Below, piece after piece: positions 1-7,894 of a DNA stretch of 12,163 nucleotides. The translations under genes were made by a program, and so were the position numbers. The stretch comes from Phialocephala subalpina (lineage: Eukaryota > Ascomycota > Leotiomycetes > Helotiales > Mollisiaceae). The stretch lies in assembly GCA_900073065.1 (NCBI GenBank), contig FJOG01000001.1:1443829-1455991 (forward strand). Reading direction: 5' to 3'. Position 1 is the stretch's first letter, and every line of letters starts with the position of its first letter. Below the pieces are notes generated by a model. The model ran no database searches and had not been told where the DNA came from. It saw only the letters and a list, made by a program, of their open reading frames with translations.

Positions 1-922
1 CAGCACTTGGGGGTGGGATGCATAGTCTGGCTCCCAAGTAGAGGAGACGATAGTGACAAAAGCATCAAATGTATCAGAGAGTTCTGTTGTTCTAATCGGG
101 AGCTCCAAGGAAGTGGGTATAACCATCCTGTCGTGGTCCTGAAAGTCAGCCCGATCAACTTCGGAGATGCAGTCTGTTCCATTGTACAGGTGAGGCATCC
201 GTACTGCGTTCAACGGGGCAATGAGGCGTCTAGGAAAGGAGAAATAGGCAATTGCATGAGCGAGGCGAAGAGTGATGTGCATCGTTTATTGTAGAGGCAG
301 GAAAGCTGTGCAATACGCTCCGTGACCTTCTCTTTTACGTCCCACTGCTCGAGGACTTGTTTTATTGCAGCTCTCTTGCTACTACCTGAATTCGTAGCCT
401 GACGCAACTCAGCAGTCACCTTACTCCGTCTCCCCTCCAAGTCTTGAGGTTCGCTGCCGTCCTCATATTCACCTTTCCCTCCGCAGATTTGCCAGATGCC
501 AAGCATGGTGGATACAACTAGAGCACAGGCCTGGCGGCCATATACCAGACTCGTATTCATGGTCCCAGCGTACCTACGGATTTGAAGGTTGCAGCTCAAA
601 TTGAAGGTGGCGAGATCTTGATCCAGCCTGGCAAGAAAAGGATAGTATAACCTTAGCAGATGGCACTGGTGCTTGCTTCGCAAGCCAGCGAGAATATATG
701 TATTCATTTTCATTTTCAAGATTATGCTTCTCGGAATACTGAGAAGAGTGACGCAGGTTGTCACGCATCTTGGCGAAGGAAATATAGACCTCCCTAGGCA
801 CCGAATAGTCTTCCAGGTGTATCAGAGGGGAGGTCTTCAAGACCAGGAGCGCTCCATGTCATATAGTGACCCTTCTTGAGGTAAAGCGAGTAGCTGCGAA
901 GTATGTTCGGAAAGGCATGCAT
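1..922 (-). CDS. Unrecognised minus-strand gene or gene remnant, cut by the left edge
   Basis: I do not recognise the family. Coding-like sequence runs leftward in pieces. One open frame starts at the ATG at 282 and stays open for 94 codons to base 1; it includes the string RMPHLYNGTDCISEVD. A piece at about 627-290 contains YGRQACALVVSTMLGIWQICG and a charged stretch ending near ERIAQLSCLYNKR. A piece at about 840-740 contains HLEDYSVPREVYISFAKM. A GT-AG intron at 739-628 (112 nt, pyrimidine-rich 3' end TTTTCTTGCCAG) joins the last two pieces in phase. A further short open piece starts at an ATG at 922 in another frame. The 627-290 piece and the 282-1 frame are not joined by any convincing intron, so this is either a poorly modelled multi-exon gene or a pseudogene. 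The block at 463-553 is repeated at 9372-9462. Confidence 0.35.
463..553 (+). repeat. 91-bp direct repeat, left copy
   Basis: This block matches 9372-9462 in the same orientation at 88 of 91 positions; all three differences are transitions. Similarity stops abruptly at both ends. On the minus strand both copies are open and read (V/A)YGRQACALVVS..L.IWQICGGKGEYE. Each of the three differences changes an amino acid (V/A, T/A, G/D), so there is no sign of selection holding the protein sequence between copies. Confidence 0.85.
628..739 (-). other. Candidate spliceosomal intron in the left-edge gene
   Basis: On the minus strand the sequence runs from GTATTC to TTTTCTTGCCAG with a candidate branch site (CTGCTAAG) about 30 nt from the acceptor. 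Removing it joins a codon split CA/G in phase, linking ...MRDNLRHSS to QLDQDLATF. The donor is weaker than GTAAGT, so this is a model rather than a certainty. Confidence 0.35.
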
Positions 923-989
923 TTAATGACAATAAGAGGCCGCGGCCTCACCCCAGAGAGGTGCTATGACGCGGTAGTTAGCGATGGTA

Positions 990-1125
990 CGGAAGGTCCA
1001 CCCATGTTTCTGCCGCCGCTGGAAGAGGGAATTTATGGGGCGAAAGTCATCAACTGGAATTTTGGTTGGTTAAAGTACTCACCGCCTTACAAGGCTGGAC
1101 CGTTATTTGCTACAACCCCCTTCCG
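990..1125 (+). mobile_element. MITE copy 2 (136 bp, internal deletion in one terminal repeat)
   Basis: The reverse complement of this segment aligns over its full length to the element at 9102-9256. It is bounded by TA at 988-989 and TA at 1126-1127, as expected for a Tc1/mariner-type target duplication. The right end carries the full terminal inverted repeat (TGGACCGTTATTTGC then TACAACCCCCTTCCG). The left end is CGGAAGGTCCACCC, which lacks 19 bp of the repeat; the break falls between two GG dinucleotides, suggesting deletion by microhomology. It has no coding capacity and would need a transposase supplied elsewhere. Plus-strand open frames crossing it are chance reading of the element. Confidence 0.85.
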
Positions 1126-1640
1126 TACATACGCTTGGGCGAGCTTCGGGAGATCCGTCAAATGCCGAACTTCAGCCTCGGCTTCGTCAAGTCAACGAGA
1201 CTTGCAAATCATCATGTCAATGCAAACCTTTCCTTCATATAACCATAGTGATGATGAAAGATAAACCCACTAGAAGGAGAGAAGCATGCAGAATCCAAGT
1301 ACGTGATGTTCAACTTGGAGGAGGTTTGATGTTGATGTTGCAGAAAGGTTGATGTTGAAGGAGGTACAGTACAGGCCACTGTAGGAAGTTTCCTGCGGTG
1401 GCCCGTGTACACTCCAAACGTCCTCGTGCGAACCCTCGCGGCGGACCCGGCATTAGGAGTAAGTCCCAAAGATCTAACCTTACTAGCCCCAAGTCTTTCC
1501 GCAGAACCAAGCATACAGTACCAGAATGCACCTCCCATGTAACCCCGCTTCCTACCTCCAAATCCGCACTCTCCACATCCAGCATCCAACAACATCAACC
1601 TCTCATGTAATCTTGCAAATCCGCATCCTCCAAAGTATGT
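1126..1640. other. No supported gene; low-complexity flank
   Basis: Open frames exist on both strands, but none shows a recognisable motif and they contradict each other. The plus strand becomes rich in CTCCAAATC-like and CATCCAGCATCC-like strings towards 1640, grading into the 16-bp tandem repeat. A GATGTTGAT/GATGTTGCA run lies near 1328-1356. Confidence 0.5.
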
Positions 1641-2171
1641 GCCCTCCAAATCGGGCACGCTCCAAATCGGGCACGCTCCAAATCAGGCATTTCCAGTATC
1701 TCATTCTCAAACCCAGGATCCTTTTTGGCCTCCGTACCGGGATTCGTTATTGGTTCCCCTCCAGCCTATTGAGGCTTTGGCTGGGTTTTGGATGCGGCCG
1801 TTCTGCCCGCGAACCAAACTCTTTGGTTGACAGAGGGACAGTGGTAACGACGGAGGACAATGATGGACGCAAGGCTCTCAACGGTGAAGTAAACCCCACT
1901 TGGAAACCCACCGCGCAGCACCACGTTCTCCGCAGGTTGCCGTGGAGTTTACTGAGCAGATCATAAAAGCTCTAAAGTCAATCGATACTATGCGAGCTCC
2001 TCCCGTGAAGCTGTCTGATACTGTGGGTGGAAGCCGACGGGTCTGAAGAATCCGTGTCAGCGAGGAAACTAGAGGAGCGTCGCTTTGCGGGAAAAGAAGA
2101 AGGGGCAGACGGAGAATGAGTACTTGTACGAGTTCTTATGTAGAAGATACGACAAAATGTATGGGTCCTAA
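1640..2171 (+). pseudogene. Degraded gene relic with coding-like pieces in shifting frames
   Basis: I do not recognise the family. Four consecutive plus-strand stretches look like protein but occupy different frames. About 1838-1912 reads TVVTTEDNDGRKALNGEV. About 1911-2035 reads RSPQVAVEFTEQIIKALKSI and on to KLSDTVGGS. About 2036-2117 reads DGSEESVSARKLEERRFAGK. About 2118-2171 reads EYLYEFLCRRYDKMYGS and then TAA. Each follows its predecessor almost without overlap, and no intron signals fit at the joins, so small insertions or deletions are the simplest explanation: a decaying gene or assembly indels. A coding-like, Pro/Gln-rich stretch with the 16-bp repeat precedes it at about 1640-1830. 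Confidence 0.4.
1644..1691 (+). repeat. 16-bp tandem repeat, three copies
   Basis: The unit CTCCAAATCGGGCACG occurs exactly at 1644-1659 and 1660-1675 and diverged at 1676-1691. Because 16 is not a multiple of three, each unit shifts the frame, so changes in copy number would disrupt any protein reading through it. Confidence 0.85.
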
Positions 2172-3152
2172 ATCTGGACATTATGATCCCTGGTCCTTGA
2201 GGTGTGACACAATGCTATGTTGGGTCCAAAGTCGATGGTTACGTTGTCGTAGGAAGAGCTGAGGCTCCTGTTCTCTCGCTTCAGTCAGTACTCGAGACAT
2301 TTCGACGTGGGCGACTAGCCACGTCGCTCATTCCCTCCCGAACTGAGCAGAATGGAGACGAATAGTGCATCCCTCAAACTCCTCGAATACTACATCTCGT
2401 GGAGGTCTCTAAAGCTAGTAGAGTCAGCGCACGCCAACTATCTGAATCCGTCCTGTCCCGCCTCCCACCTTCAAAAAGTTCAACGGATTTTCATTGCGAG
2501 CCCCTATACCTCGCATCCTCTTGCTCGTGAGGGCTGGGCTGGCTTCAAAACGGCTGGCGCAGAGCTCCTCTCTTCCTTTTCTGCGAAGAGAGCGGCTAGC
2601 CACCTTCCGTCGCCGATTTGAATCGACACGTTCGGAGCTTGCTGTGCCCTCATCGTCCGATGCACGCAAGGGAGGCTCGATTCGTCCTTTCATACGTCTG
2701 TAAAAAGGATTTTCGGTGTACTGCATACCTTTCTGATTAGTGGAGCCAAGCCTCTGTCAAAGCAGCAGCGGGCGACTGTGCCATCGAGCTTTCATCCACC
2801 AACGGCGCGTCAGCGAACCGGAAGGCCGATGCAGTTCAAAATAGGCTACGAGGATGTATGTATCTGTGCAAGTGCATACGAATAAGGAGATCTAACCCGA
2901 TTGCCACTTGTGCTCAGTAAGGATTGTGTGAGGATGATTCAGCGAGCCTCGATGTAGATGTGCACGTAAAGACTGGCTAATCGATTGATGTAAAGATACG
3001 CAGCTCACAAAGTGTAAAGCCCATCTTTTTACCTTTGATTAGGTGCGACTCCGAGCTGTTATAGTGTTCCCCCTTTTTTGGACGGCGTATCCAAACGATT
3101 TAAGCCCAGCTGCTGTTTCACTAGTATCCCTAACACGCTAAATTTTGTCGCG
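2172..3152. other. No supported gene; 5' flank of the Uma2-like gene
   Basis: Opposed open frames around 2424-2726 lack motifs, conserved-looking composition or splice signals, and I leave them out. The stretch contains a small perfect inverted repeat at 2303-2326 (arms CGACGTGG and CCACGTCG, 8-nt spacer). Pyrimidine-rich tracts occur near 3023-3035 and 3067-3079, just upstream of the gene at 3153, as is common in fungal promoters. Confidence 0.45.
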
Positions 3153-4976
3153 ATGGCTGATGTTATTGGGAATGACGATTGCTACCGATACTCACGAGCC
3201 ATCTTCTCCACGTCTTTTCCAACAATTCAATCACCACTCAAAACCGACACATCCTCAAAACCAATCCAAAGCAATATGCAAGCGGTGCCATTATCAGCGC
3301 CAAAGAAACCGCGACGAAAGGGGTCAGACCGAAGACATGCAATCGAAGCTACTCCAACGCTCACGCCAGAAGCGTCTGATGCATCCAGTCAATCCTCCAA
3401 GAGGCCAGCTCAGTCCGTGGTAGTTTCTCCTCCGCGAAACGAAATCCTGTCAATTATCCCAACGAATGCGACTTTTGATGCTACTCCCTCGGGGATGCCT
3501 ACGCCTTTGACTGGCAGGCCTGAAGGACTTGATAAGCCCTTCGACGGCATCAAAAGCTTAGAGGCATTAACCGTCGAGAGACTCAATGAAATTATTGCAA
3601 AGCAGGTTGGTCGGATAACCCTTGAGTTCCCAGTCTCCTTTGAAGACTTCAGAGAATGGGCCGTTGGCAAGGAGGAAATTGGCAGATATCAGTATGATTC
3701 TTCTATTCAGCGGCTGATAATTACGGCTGATGGCGGTCCTGTACATGAACATACAACTGGCGCTATGTTTGTTTGGTTGAATTCCTTCGCGCAAAAAGAC
3801 AATCGTGTTATAGCGAGTTTGGCTCCTCGTAAGTCCATATGAAACCTATTTGAATGATCAGTGACCTTACCTATTATAGCTTATACGCTCTTCGGCCTCG
3901 ATAACGAACGAATCGAGCCTAGTGAACAACATCCAGACTGCTGCCTTATACTGGGTGATCAGGAAGCTCCGCGCATTGTTGTCGAGGTTGGCTTTACGGA
4001 AAGTTTCGAAGACTTGTACGCAGATGCCCGAAAATGGCTTTACGGGTCGTACGAAGTGCATCGAGTTTTCCTGATCCAGATTAAAGGGAAGGACCACAGC
4101 AAAGAATTCAAGACCATAATGGAAGCCAAGGAGGGTTCGAAATCGTATAGCAAGTATCTGGAATTGTTGCGCAAGGAAAATGAGGCGAAAGATCCGGTCC
4201 CTGACTCCGAGAAATACTGCGACCGACTATCTTACGTTTATGGCTTAACAGCTGAAGACCTCGCTGGACAAAACGTTCAAGACCTTAAGGTTCGCCTCAG
4301 AACCTGGCATGAGAAACATTTTCCGTTATACATCTGCCAGTCCGCAACGTTCTACATCTATCGCCGAGACGCCTCAGAGCCTGGAGAGATTGAAAAAGTC
4401 GGAGAACAAGTATATTGGACCTCAGACAACGCGCCCCATGATTCTCTGAGAGAGCTATCCAGGTGTCTGACATATGACGACCTGTTTGGTGACGGCTCAA
4501 GCCAAATTGTTAACCCAGACGACTATCTGCCAGCAGAAGCTCTCAGAGAGGCTTTGACTTACGGTCTGAAGGGCTACACTGTACAACAGATAAAAGAAGC
4601 AGTAACGAAACTCAAGAAGATCTATGATAAGTGGGAACAGATGCGCAAAGGCAAAGGTTCGGTCCAAGAGACTCCGAAGGAGCATCCCCGCGGCAGCAAA
4701 GACCGTCCTCTTCGTAGCCAGGAAAGCCCTCGGCCATCATACAAGGAGTCATCTACTAGCAGCGAGCATCTGCCAGCCCAGACAACCTCGTCTCCGTCCC
4801 CGCCCCTTCCTGTGAGGATCCCTGGCCATCCCAGCCCTCCGTTAGGTGACTCAGTCGCCTCGCAACCGGTAGTCAAAAAACGCAAACGCGGAGCTGTCCT
4901 TGACCAGCTCGAGCAAGTCGGGCAAGGTATCAAAAGATTTGCCAGGAAGGTGAGCGGGGGTCGCAAGGGGCTGTAA
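3153..4976 (+). CDS. Uma2-like (PD-(D/E)XK fold) putative nuclease with basic C-terminal tail, two exons
   Basis: Exon 1 is 3153-3828, then a 51-nt intron, then exon 2 3880-4976, giving 590 residues. The start is the ATG in GCGATGG; the upstream extension has no ATG. An ATG at 3276 with A at -3 is an alternative start, just before a basic patch (PKKPRRKG). Residues 1-135 are low-complexity and Ser/Pro-rich. About 140-285 resemble the Uma2/DUF820 restriction-like fold: ALTVERLNEII, then VSFEDFREW, an Asp/Gly turn before VHEHTTGAMFVWLNSFA (about 197), HPD (Asp about 245), VVEVGFTES (Glu about 261) and LYADARKWL (Lys about 277). The order fits the H...PD...E...K layout of Uma2 proteins, though the exact active-site pairing is inferred. 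Residues 450-485 look helical. The last 35 residues are basic (KKRKR about 558), suggesting nuclear location. DNA cleavage is unproven. Confidence 0.85.
3829..3879 (+). other. Intron of the Uma2-like gene
   Basis: The 51-nt intron begins GTAAGT and ends CTATTATAG. Splicing completes a proline codon (C/CT) and keeps the frame open across conserved-looking sequence, ...IASLAP joined to PYTLFGLDNER. Without splicing, translation stops at the TGA at 3840-3842. Confidence 0.85.
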
Positions 4977-5013
4977 CGGACAACGATTGCAGCACACGCT
5001 ATTTGCTGGAGTG

Positions 5014-5415
5014 TTATCGAGTTGTAGAAATGAGAAGGCGGACGTAGTCTCGCACTCGAACTCGCAGCAGACGCTGAAGCTGAACTCGCTTGTGTTGACC
5101 ACCTGAGATCGAGGGCATCCACATATCGTCTACGACAGAAGTGCACGGGGTATTCGGCATCGTAGGCGGCGGTGATGGGAAAGAAACGTCGAACCTAGTC
5201 GGAATGCTAATCGTATCGTTATTGATCTGGGTTTCCCGGAGATCGTCATTAGTGATTACTCGACCATTGTCCTCGTCAAGGTTGAATAGGTCTCTTGAGG
5301 CTATCACGGAATCCGCATCTTCTAAGCCCTCTGATTTAACCTCCTTTTGCTGGAGCTTAGCCTTCAAATCTACAATTTGCTGTTCGAGCTCTTGGACTCT
5401 GGCGCTGAGCTCCAT
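5014..5415 (-). CDS. Small coiled-coil protein, convergent with the Uma2-like gene
   Basis: No family is recognised. From the ATG at 5415 the 133-residue product opens with a heptad-like helix (MELSARVQELEQQIVDLKAK), predicted as a short coiled coil for self- or partner-association. An acidic, Ser/Thr/Pro-rich middle and an Arg-rich tail follow. The same frame is open upstream to about 5540 without an ATG and still looks like protein (GRDTEDLATQEKSGNS). The true N-terminus may therefore lie in an upstream exon: sequence near 5534-5546 looks like an intron 3' end (TTACTGAC then TTTGGCAG). A spliced model from an ATG at 5651 through a GTACAT donor at 5579 fails on phase. Its stop lies 37 nt from that of the Uma2-like gene, so the two 3' UTRs probably overlap. 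Confidence 0.55.
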   Translation of the reverse strand: MELSARVQELEQQIVDLKAKLQQKEVKSEGLEDADSVIASRDLFNLDEDNGRVITNDDLRETQINNDTISIPTRFDVSFPSPPPTMPNTPCTSVVDDMWMPSISGGQHKRVQLQRLLRVRVRDYVRLLISTTR

Positions 5416-5651
5416 GCCTGTCGTAATTGAATTTCCTGACTTTTCCTGAGTGGCCAGATCTTCCGTATCCCTGCCATTATATGGTGGGTTTGGCGGGGTA
5501 ATGTGGAGTAACAGATGGAGGGAAGTGTTTTTACTGCCAAACCAAGGTCAGTAACAATCGCTATGCGAAGAGTATGTACTTGAGAAAGAGAAACGAAAAC
5601 AAGACGCGAACTTGATTGGAAAGATGCTCTTTGAGAGGTCAGTAAGGACAT

Positions 5652-6057
5652 TGTTTACGTCTGATGTAATGGAGCCTAGTGCGATTGCTTTTTGGGTACA
5701 GATCCTTGATAATGGATGAAATGATTGGCTGAGAACACAAGCACCAGAAACGCGATGGCCACGGTGGACGCGACCTGTTAAGGTTCTCTGCAGCTCGTGA
5801 GGATAGTGCGACTATTTGGCCGATCTACTGCGTCGGGGTATTGCAAAATGCCTTCACCAGTGAGCGGACTTCGCCATCCAGTGACGAGCACCTAGCACAC
5901 ACGATCCTCTACATACGAACGTCCGGAAATCTTGTCAAATGGCAGTCACCTAAGCAAAGAGAGAGAATGCGAGAAGGGCGATGTATCTTAGTGACCTGAT
6001 CATAGAAGTGGACATTTTCATTGTGCTACATAATGGATGCCTCCGTCATAACACTTT
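5652..6057. other. Intergenic; no supported gene
   Basis: This stretch lies between the 5' side of the coiled-coil gene and the 3' end of the kinase-like gene, both on the minus strand. Open frames here are short or antisense extensions of the neighbour. No RNA gene or repeat was seen. Confidence 0.5.
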
Positions 6058-6744
6058 TCAAGGTCCGTCGATAAGACTGCAGAGTCTATCGAAGAAACGC
6101 TTGACCTCCTTCCTGCTGAGGCTCTCGAGCGTGGAGCGATCTTTCTCAAGAAACTTGAAGCCATACTGCATAACCTTCGCAATCCGATCGCCCTTCCAGC
6201 TAGCGTCCATCACCTCCTTCTTCCTTTGCAACTTCTTTCGTGGCAGCTCATTTGCGTCCTGAAAAGTTCCATCAACGGGTTTCCACTCTGCGATCTCGGA
6301 CAATATCATCATCAGAGACCAAACATCGTGGAACCAGAGGGATTGGCCTGCCTGATACTCGGGGTGTTCGTAGATGCTGGGGGAAGAGGGACGTCCCCAA
6401 TCTAGAAGGTAAGGATTGGTGAGATCTGGCTTTTTGGCATCGCCGAAGAAGATGAAGCTCTCAGTTCGTAAGCCCGCATGCCGAAGTCTGAAGTGGACGT
6501 TAAGGGATCTAATCTGTGTCGCAATTATGGCAGCAAGTTTGCCTCTGTCGTCCCCAGAAGGCTTCTCGATTGTCAGAAGCACATCGCGAAGTTTCAAAGG
6601 TTTCTGAGCACACTCGTAGACAAGGGCAGGAAGGGAACGTTCGTCGATCTTGAAAAGGCCTTCAAATTTCAACGTTCGAATCTCTTCGGGCCGGTTCACA
6701 TCCTCATCGGTGCGAAGACTAAATACGAGATCCCATATCAACAA
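6058..6744 (-). CDS. Kinase-like (pseudokinase) domain, C-lobe portion, HeLo-associated type
   Basis: The open frame has 228 codons but no ATG near its beginning, so it must be the last exon or the surviving 3' part of a larger gene. A candidate acceptor (CGTATTTAG) ends at 6719. Kinase subdomains follow in order (frame residues). RTLKFEGLF is at 24-32, and LVYECAQKPLKLRDVL (strand 5 and hinge) at 41-56. RHAGLRTESFIFF (88-100) sits at the catalytic loop. LLDWGRP (113-119) replaces DFG by DWG. YEHPEY (125-130) takes the APE position. FHDVWSLMMILSEIAEWKP (138-156) is helix F. The catalytic-loop Asp and Asn are replaced by Gly and Ser, so phosphotransfer is unlikely. Such domains follow HeLo/HET-S-like regions in many filamentous ascomycete proteins (family knowledge); no HeLo domain can be read here. 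Confidence 0.7.
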   Translation of the reverse strand: MLIWDLVFSLRTDEDVNRPEEIRTLKFEGLFKIDERSLPALVYECAQKPLKLRDVLLTIEKPSGDDRGKLAAIIATQIRSLNVHFRLRHAGLRTESFIFFGDAKKPDLTNPYLLDWGRPSSPSIYEHPEYQAGQSLWFHDVWSLMMILSEIAEWKPVDGTFQDANELPRKKLQRKKEVMDASWKGDRIAKVMQYGFKFLEKDRSTLESLSRKEVKRFFDRLCSLIDGP

Positions 6745-7238
6745 GCTTGGCCGTTAATTCCCATCTCACGACGGATCCCGTTCCCACTACCACCTCACGC
6801 GCCCACCAAAAACGAGAGCAAAGGTAATGAAGAGCGTCAAGACATAGCCCGAACACAAGATGACTATAAATAAGATCGCATATTTTCAGAAGAGCCTCCC
6901 CTGGCGTCAGTTTCAAATTCCTTGTCCGCGTTAATAACGATCTCCAAGTGAGAATAGGACCTTGGGATACGGAGCGGCAACCAAACTCTTGGTTGACAGT
7001 TCGATGGGTTTGGGAAGGGAATCGAAGAAGGCTTGGCACATAAGAGAACCTGCTTTGGGCTATGTGATCCGGTCGTGGAGGGGCAGAGTGTGTGCAATGC
7101 GCTTAGGTGGATCGTATTCTTCGTAGTTATGACGTCTTCTCGATAGACATTAGGAGGTATTGCCTTTCTCAACCGTTGACTGGAGTTAATAAACGCGATC
7201 AGCTCTTGATGGGGGTACTCGATCTTCAACTGTGACAT
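6719..7238 (-). pseudogene. Broken upstream part of the kinase-like gene
   Basis: Protein-like pieces continue upstream of the C-lobe in three frames. From the ATG at 7238 one frame reads EYPHQELIAFINSSQRLRKA. The next piece, in the same frame as the C-lobe, reads HNYEEYDPPKRIAHTLPLHD, is interrupted by TAG, then continues CQAFFDSLPKPIELSTKSL to a cluster of stops near 6970-6900. A third frame carries LTPGEALLKICDLIYSHLVFG and, just before the C-lobe, GSVVRWELTAKLVD, which sits where the N-lobe VAIK-like strand would be expected. Several stops could derive from CAA, CAG or CGA by C-to-T change, but that is a guess. Introns could explain some joins, not the internal TAG. Confidence 0.4.
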
Positions 7239-7894
7239 GAAGTGTCAAGCTCGAAGGTATTTTGACGATGATTATAACTTTTGACGTATATCGTCGCTGC
7301 CATCGCGATCAATTGGTATCAGACAATACCTCTCAATCTAGGCTACTGAAAGACGATCTAGGGCCAGAATATCTTGTGTTTTGGTTGAGTAATTTGATGA
7401 AAATTCCTTGCCGGACGGAGTTGCGATCGAGAAGCCTGGCTGACTCACGTGACCACAATCTCTTTGCCTTTAAGCTAAAAAACAGCATCTGATTATGGAC
7501 CTTTCTCCGATTCTGCTCCTCACTTTACTTTTGGCTTTTCATTTGATCGGATATGGCATTCTAGCAATTTTTCGAGCATTTTTGTCTTTCAATCTAGGCG
7601 TTGGCTCCAATTCTGGCCATGCTCCCTTTTCTGGCTTGTTACGCCAGAAGCTACTTCAACAATCAGCCTTCCCGGACGATGAACAACTTCAGAAAACGGT
7701 GCATGACTTATCCACAAACAGCATTCAATCTCGTCCAGAAACAGCATCCAATCTTTCCACAAATGGCATTTCAATCGCAACCGGCATTCACTTGAGATGT
7801 ACTGTACAGTAACATGCGGCGGAAGCCGATTTCGCTAGCGACTGCATGATTCGAGAGGTGGAGCGACTGTAGAGGTGACATCCTAAGAGTGATT
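7239..7894. other. No firmly supported gene; possible small membrane ORF and short tandem repeat
   Basis: A plus-strand ATG frame at 7495-7812 would encode 105 residues starting with a hydrophobic stretch (LLLTLLLAFHLIGYGILAIF). The remainder has no motif and a competing frame is open over the same bases, so I treat it as probably spurious. Three imperfect units of 22-23 bp lie at 7711-7778. Nothing else was seen. Confidence 0.4.
7711..7778 (+). repeat. Imperfect 22-23-bp tandem repeat, three copies
   Basis: Units at 7711-7733, 7734-7755 and 7756-7778 share the pattern TCCA(C/G)AAA..GCAT..CAATC. The middle unit is one base shorter, so the array does not preserve a frame. Confidence 0.6.

Noticed and set aside
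866..1264. Plus-strand 132-residue open frame
   Set aside because: About a third of it is the MITE copy at 990-1125; no motif remains outside the element.
1821..1837. Short hairpin AACCAAACTCTTTGGTT in plain resemblance to CAACCAAACTCTTGGTTG near 6980
   Set aside because: Only 7-bp arms, different flanks, and one copy differs in length; chance similarity is likely.
2424..2726. Opposed basic open frames on both strands
   Set aside because: Neither has a recognisable motif, splice signals or a better composition than the other.
4622..5146. Minus-strand 174-residue frame overlapping the end of the Uma2-like gene
   Set aside because: It is antisense to a well-supported coding exon and crosses into the coiled-coil gene in another frame.
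5534..5651. Two-exon model for the coiled-coil gene starting at the ATG at 5651
   Set aside because: The GTACAT donor and TTTGGCAG acceptor give a 46-nt intron, but the join is out of phase and creates an immediate stop.
7495..7812. Plus-strand frame with a hydrophobic N-terminus, possibly a small membrane protein
   Set aside because: A second frame is open over the same bases, the 3' half is a frame-breaking tandem repeat, and there is no family resemblance.
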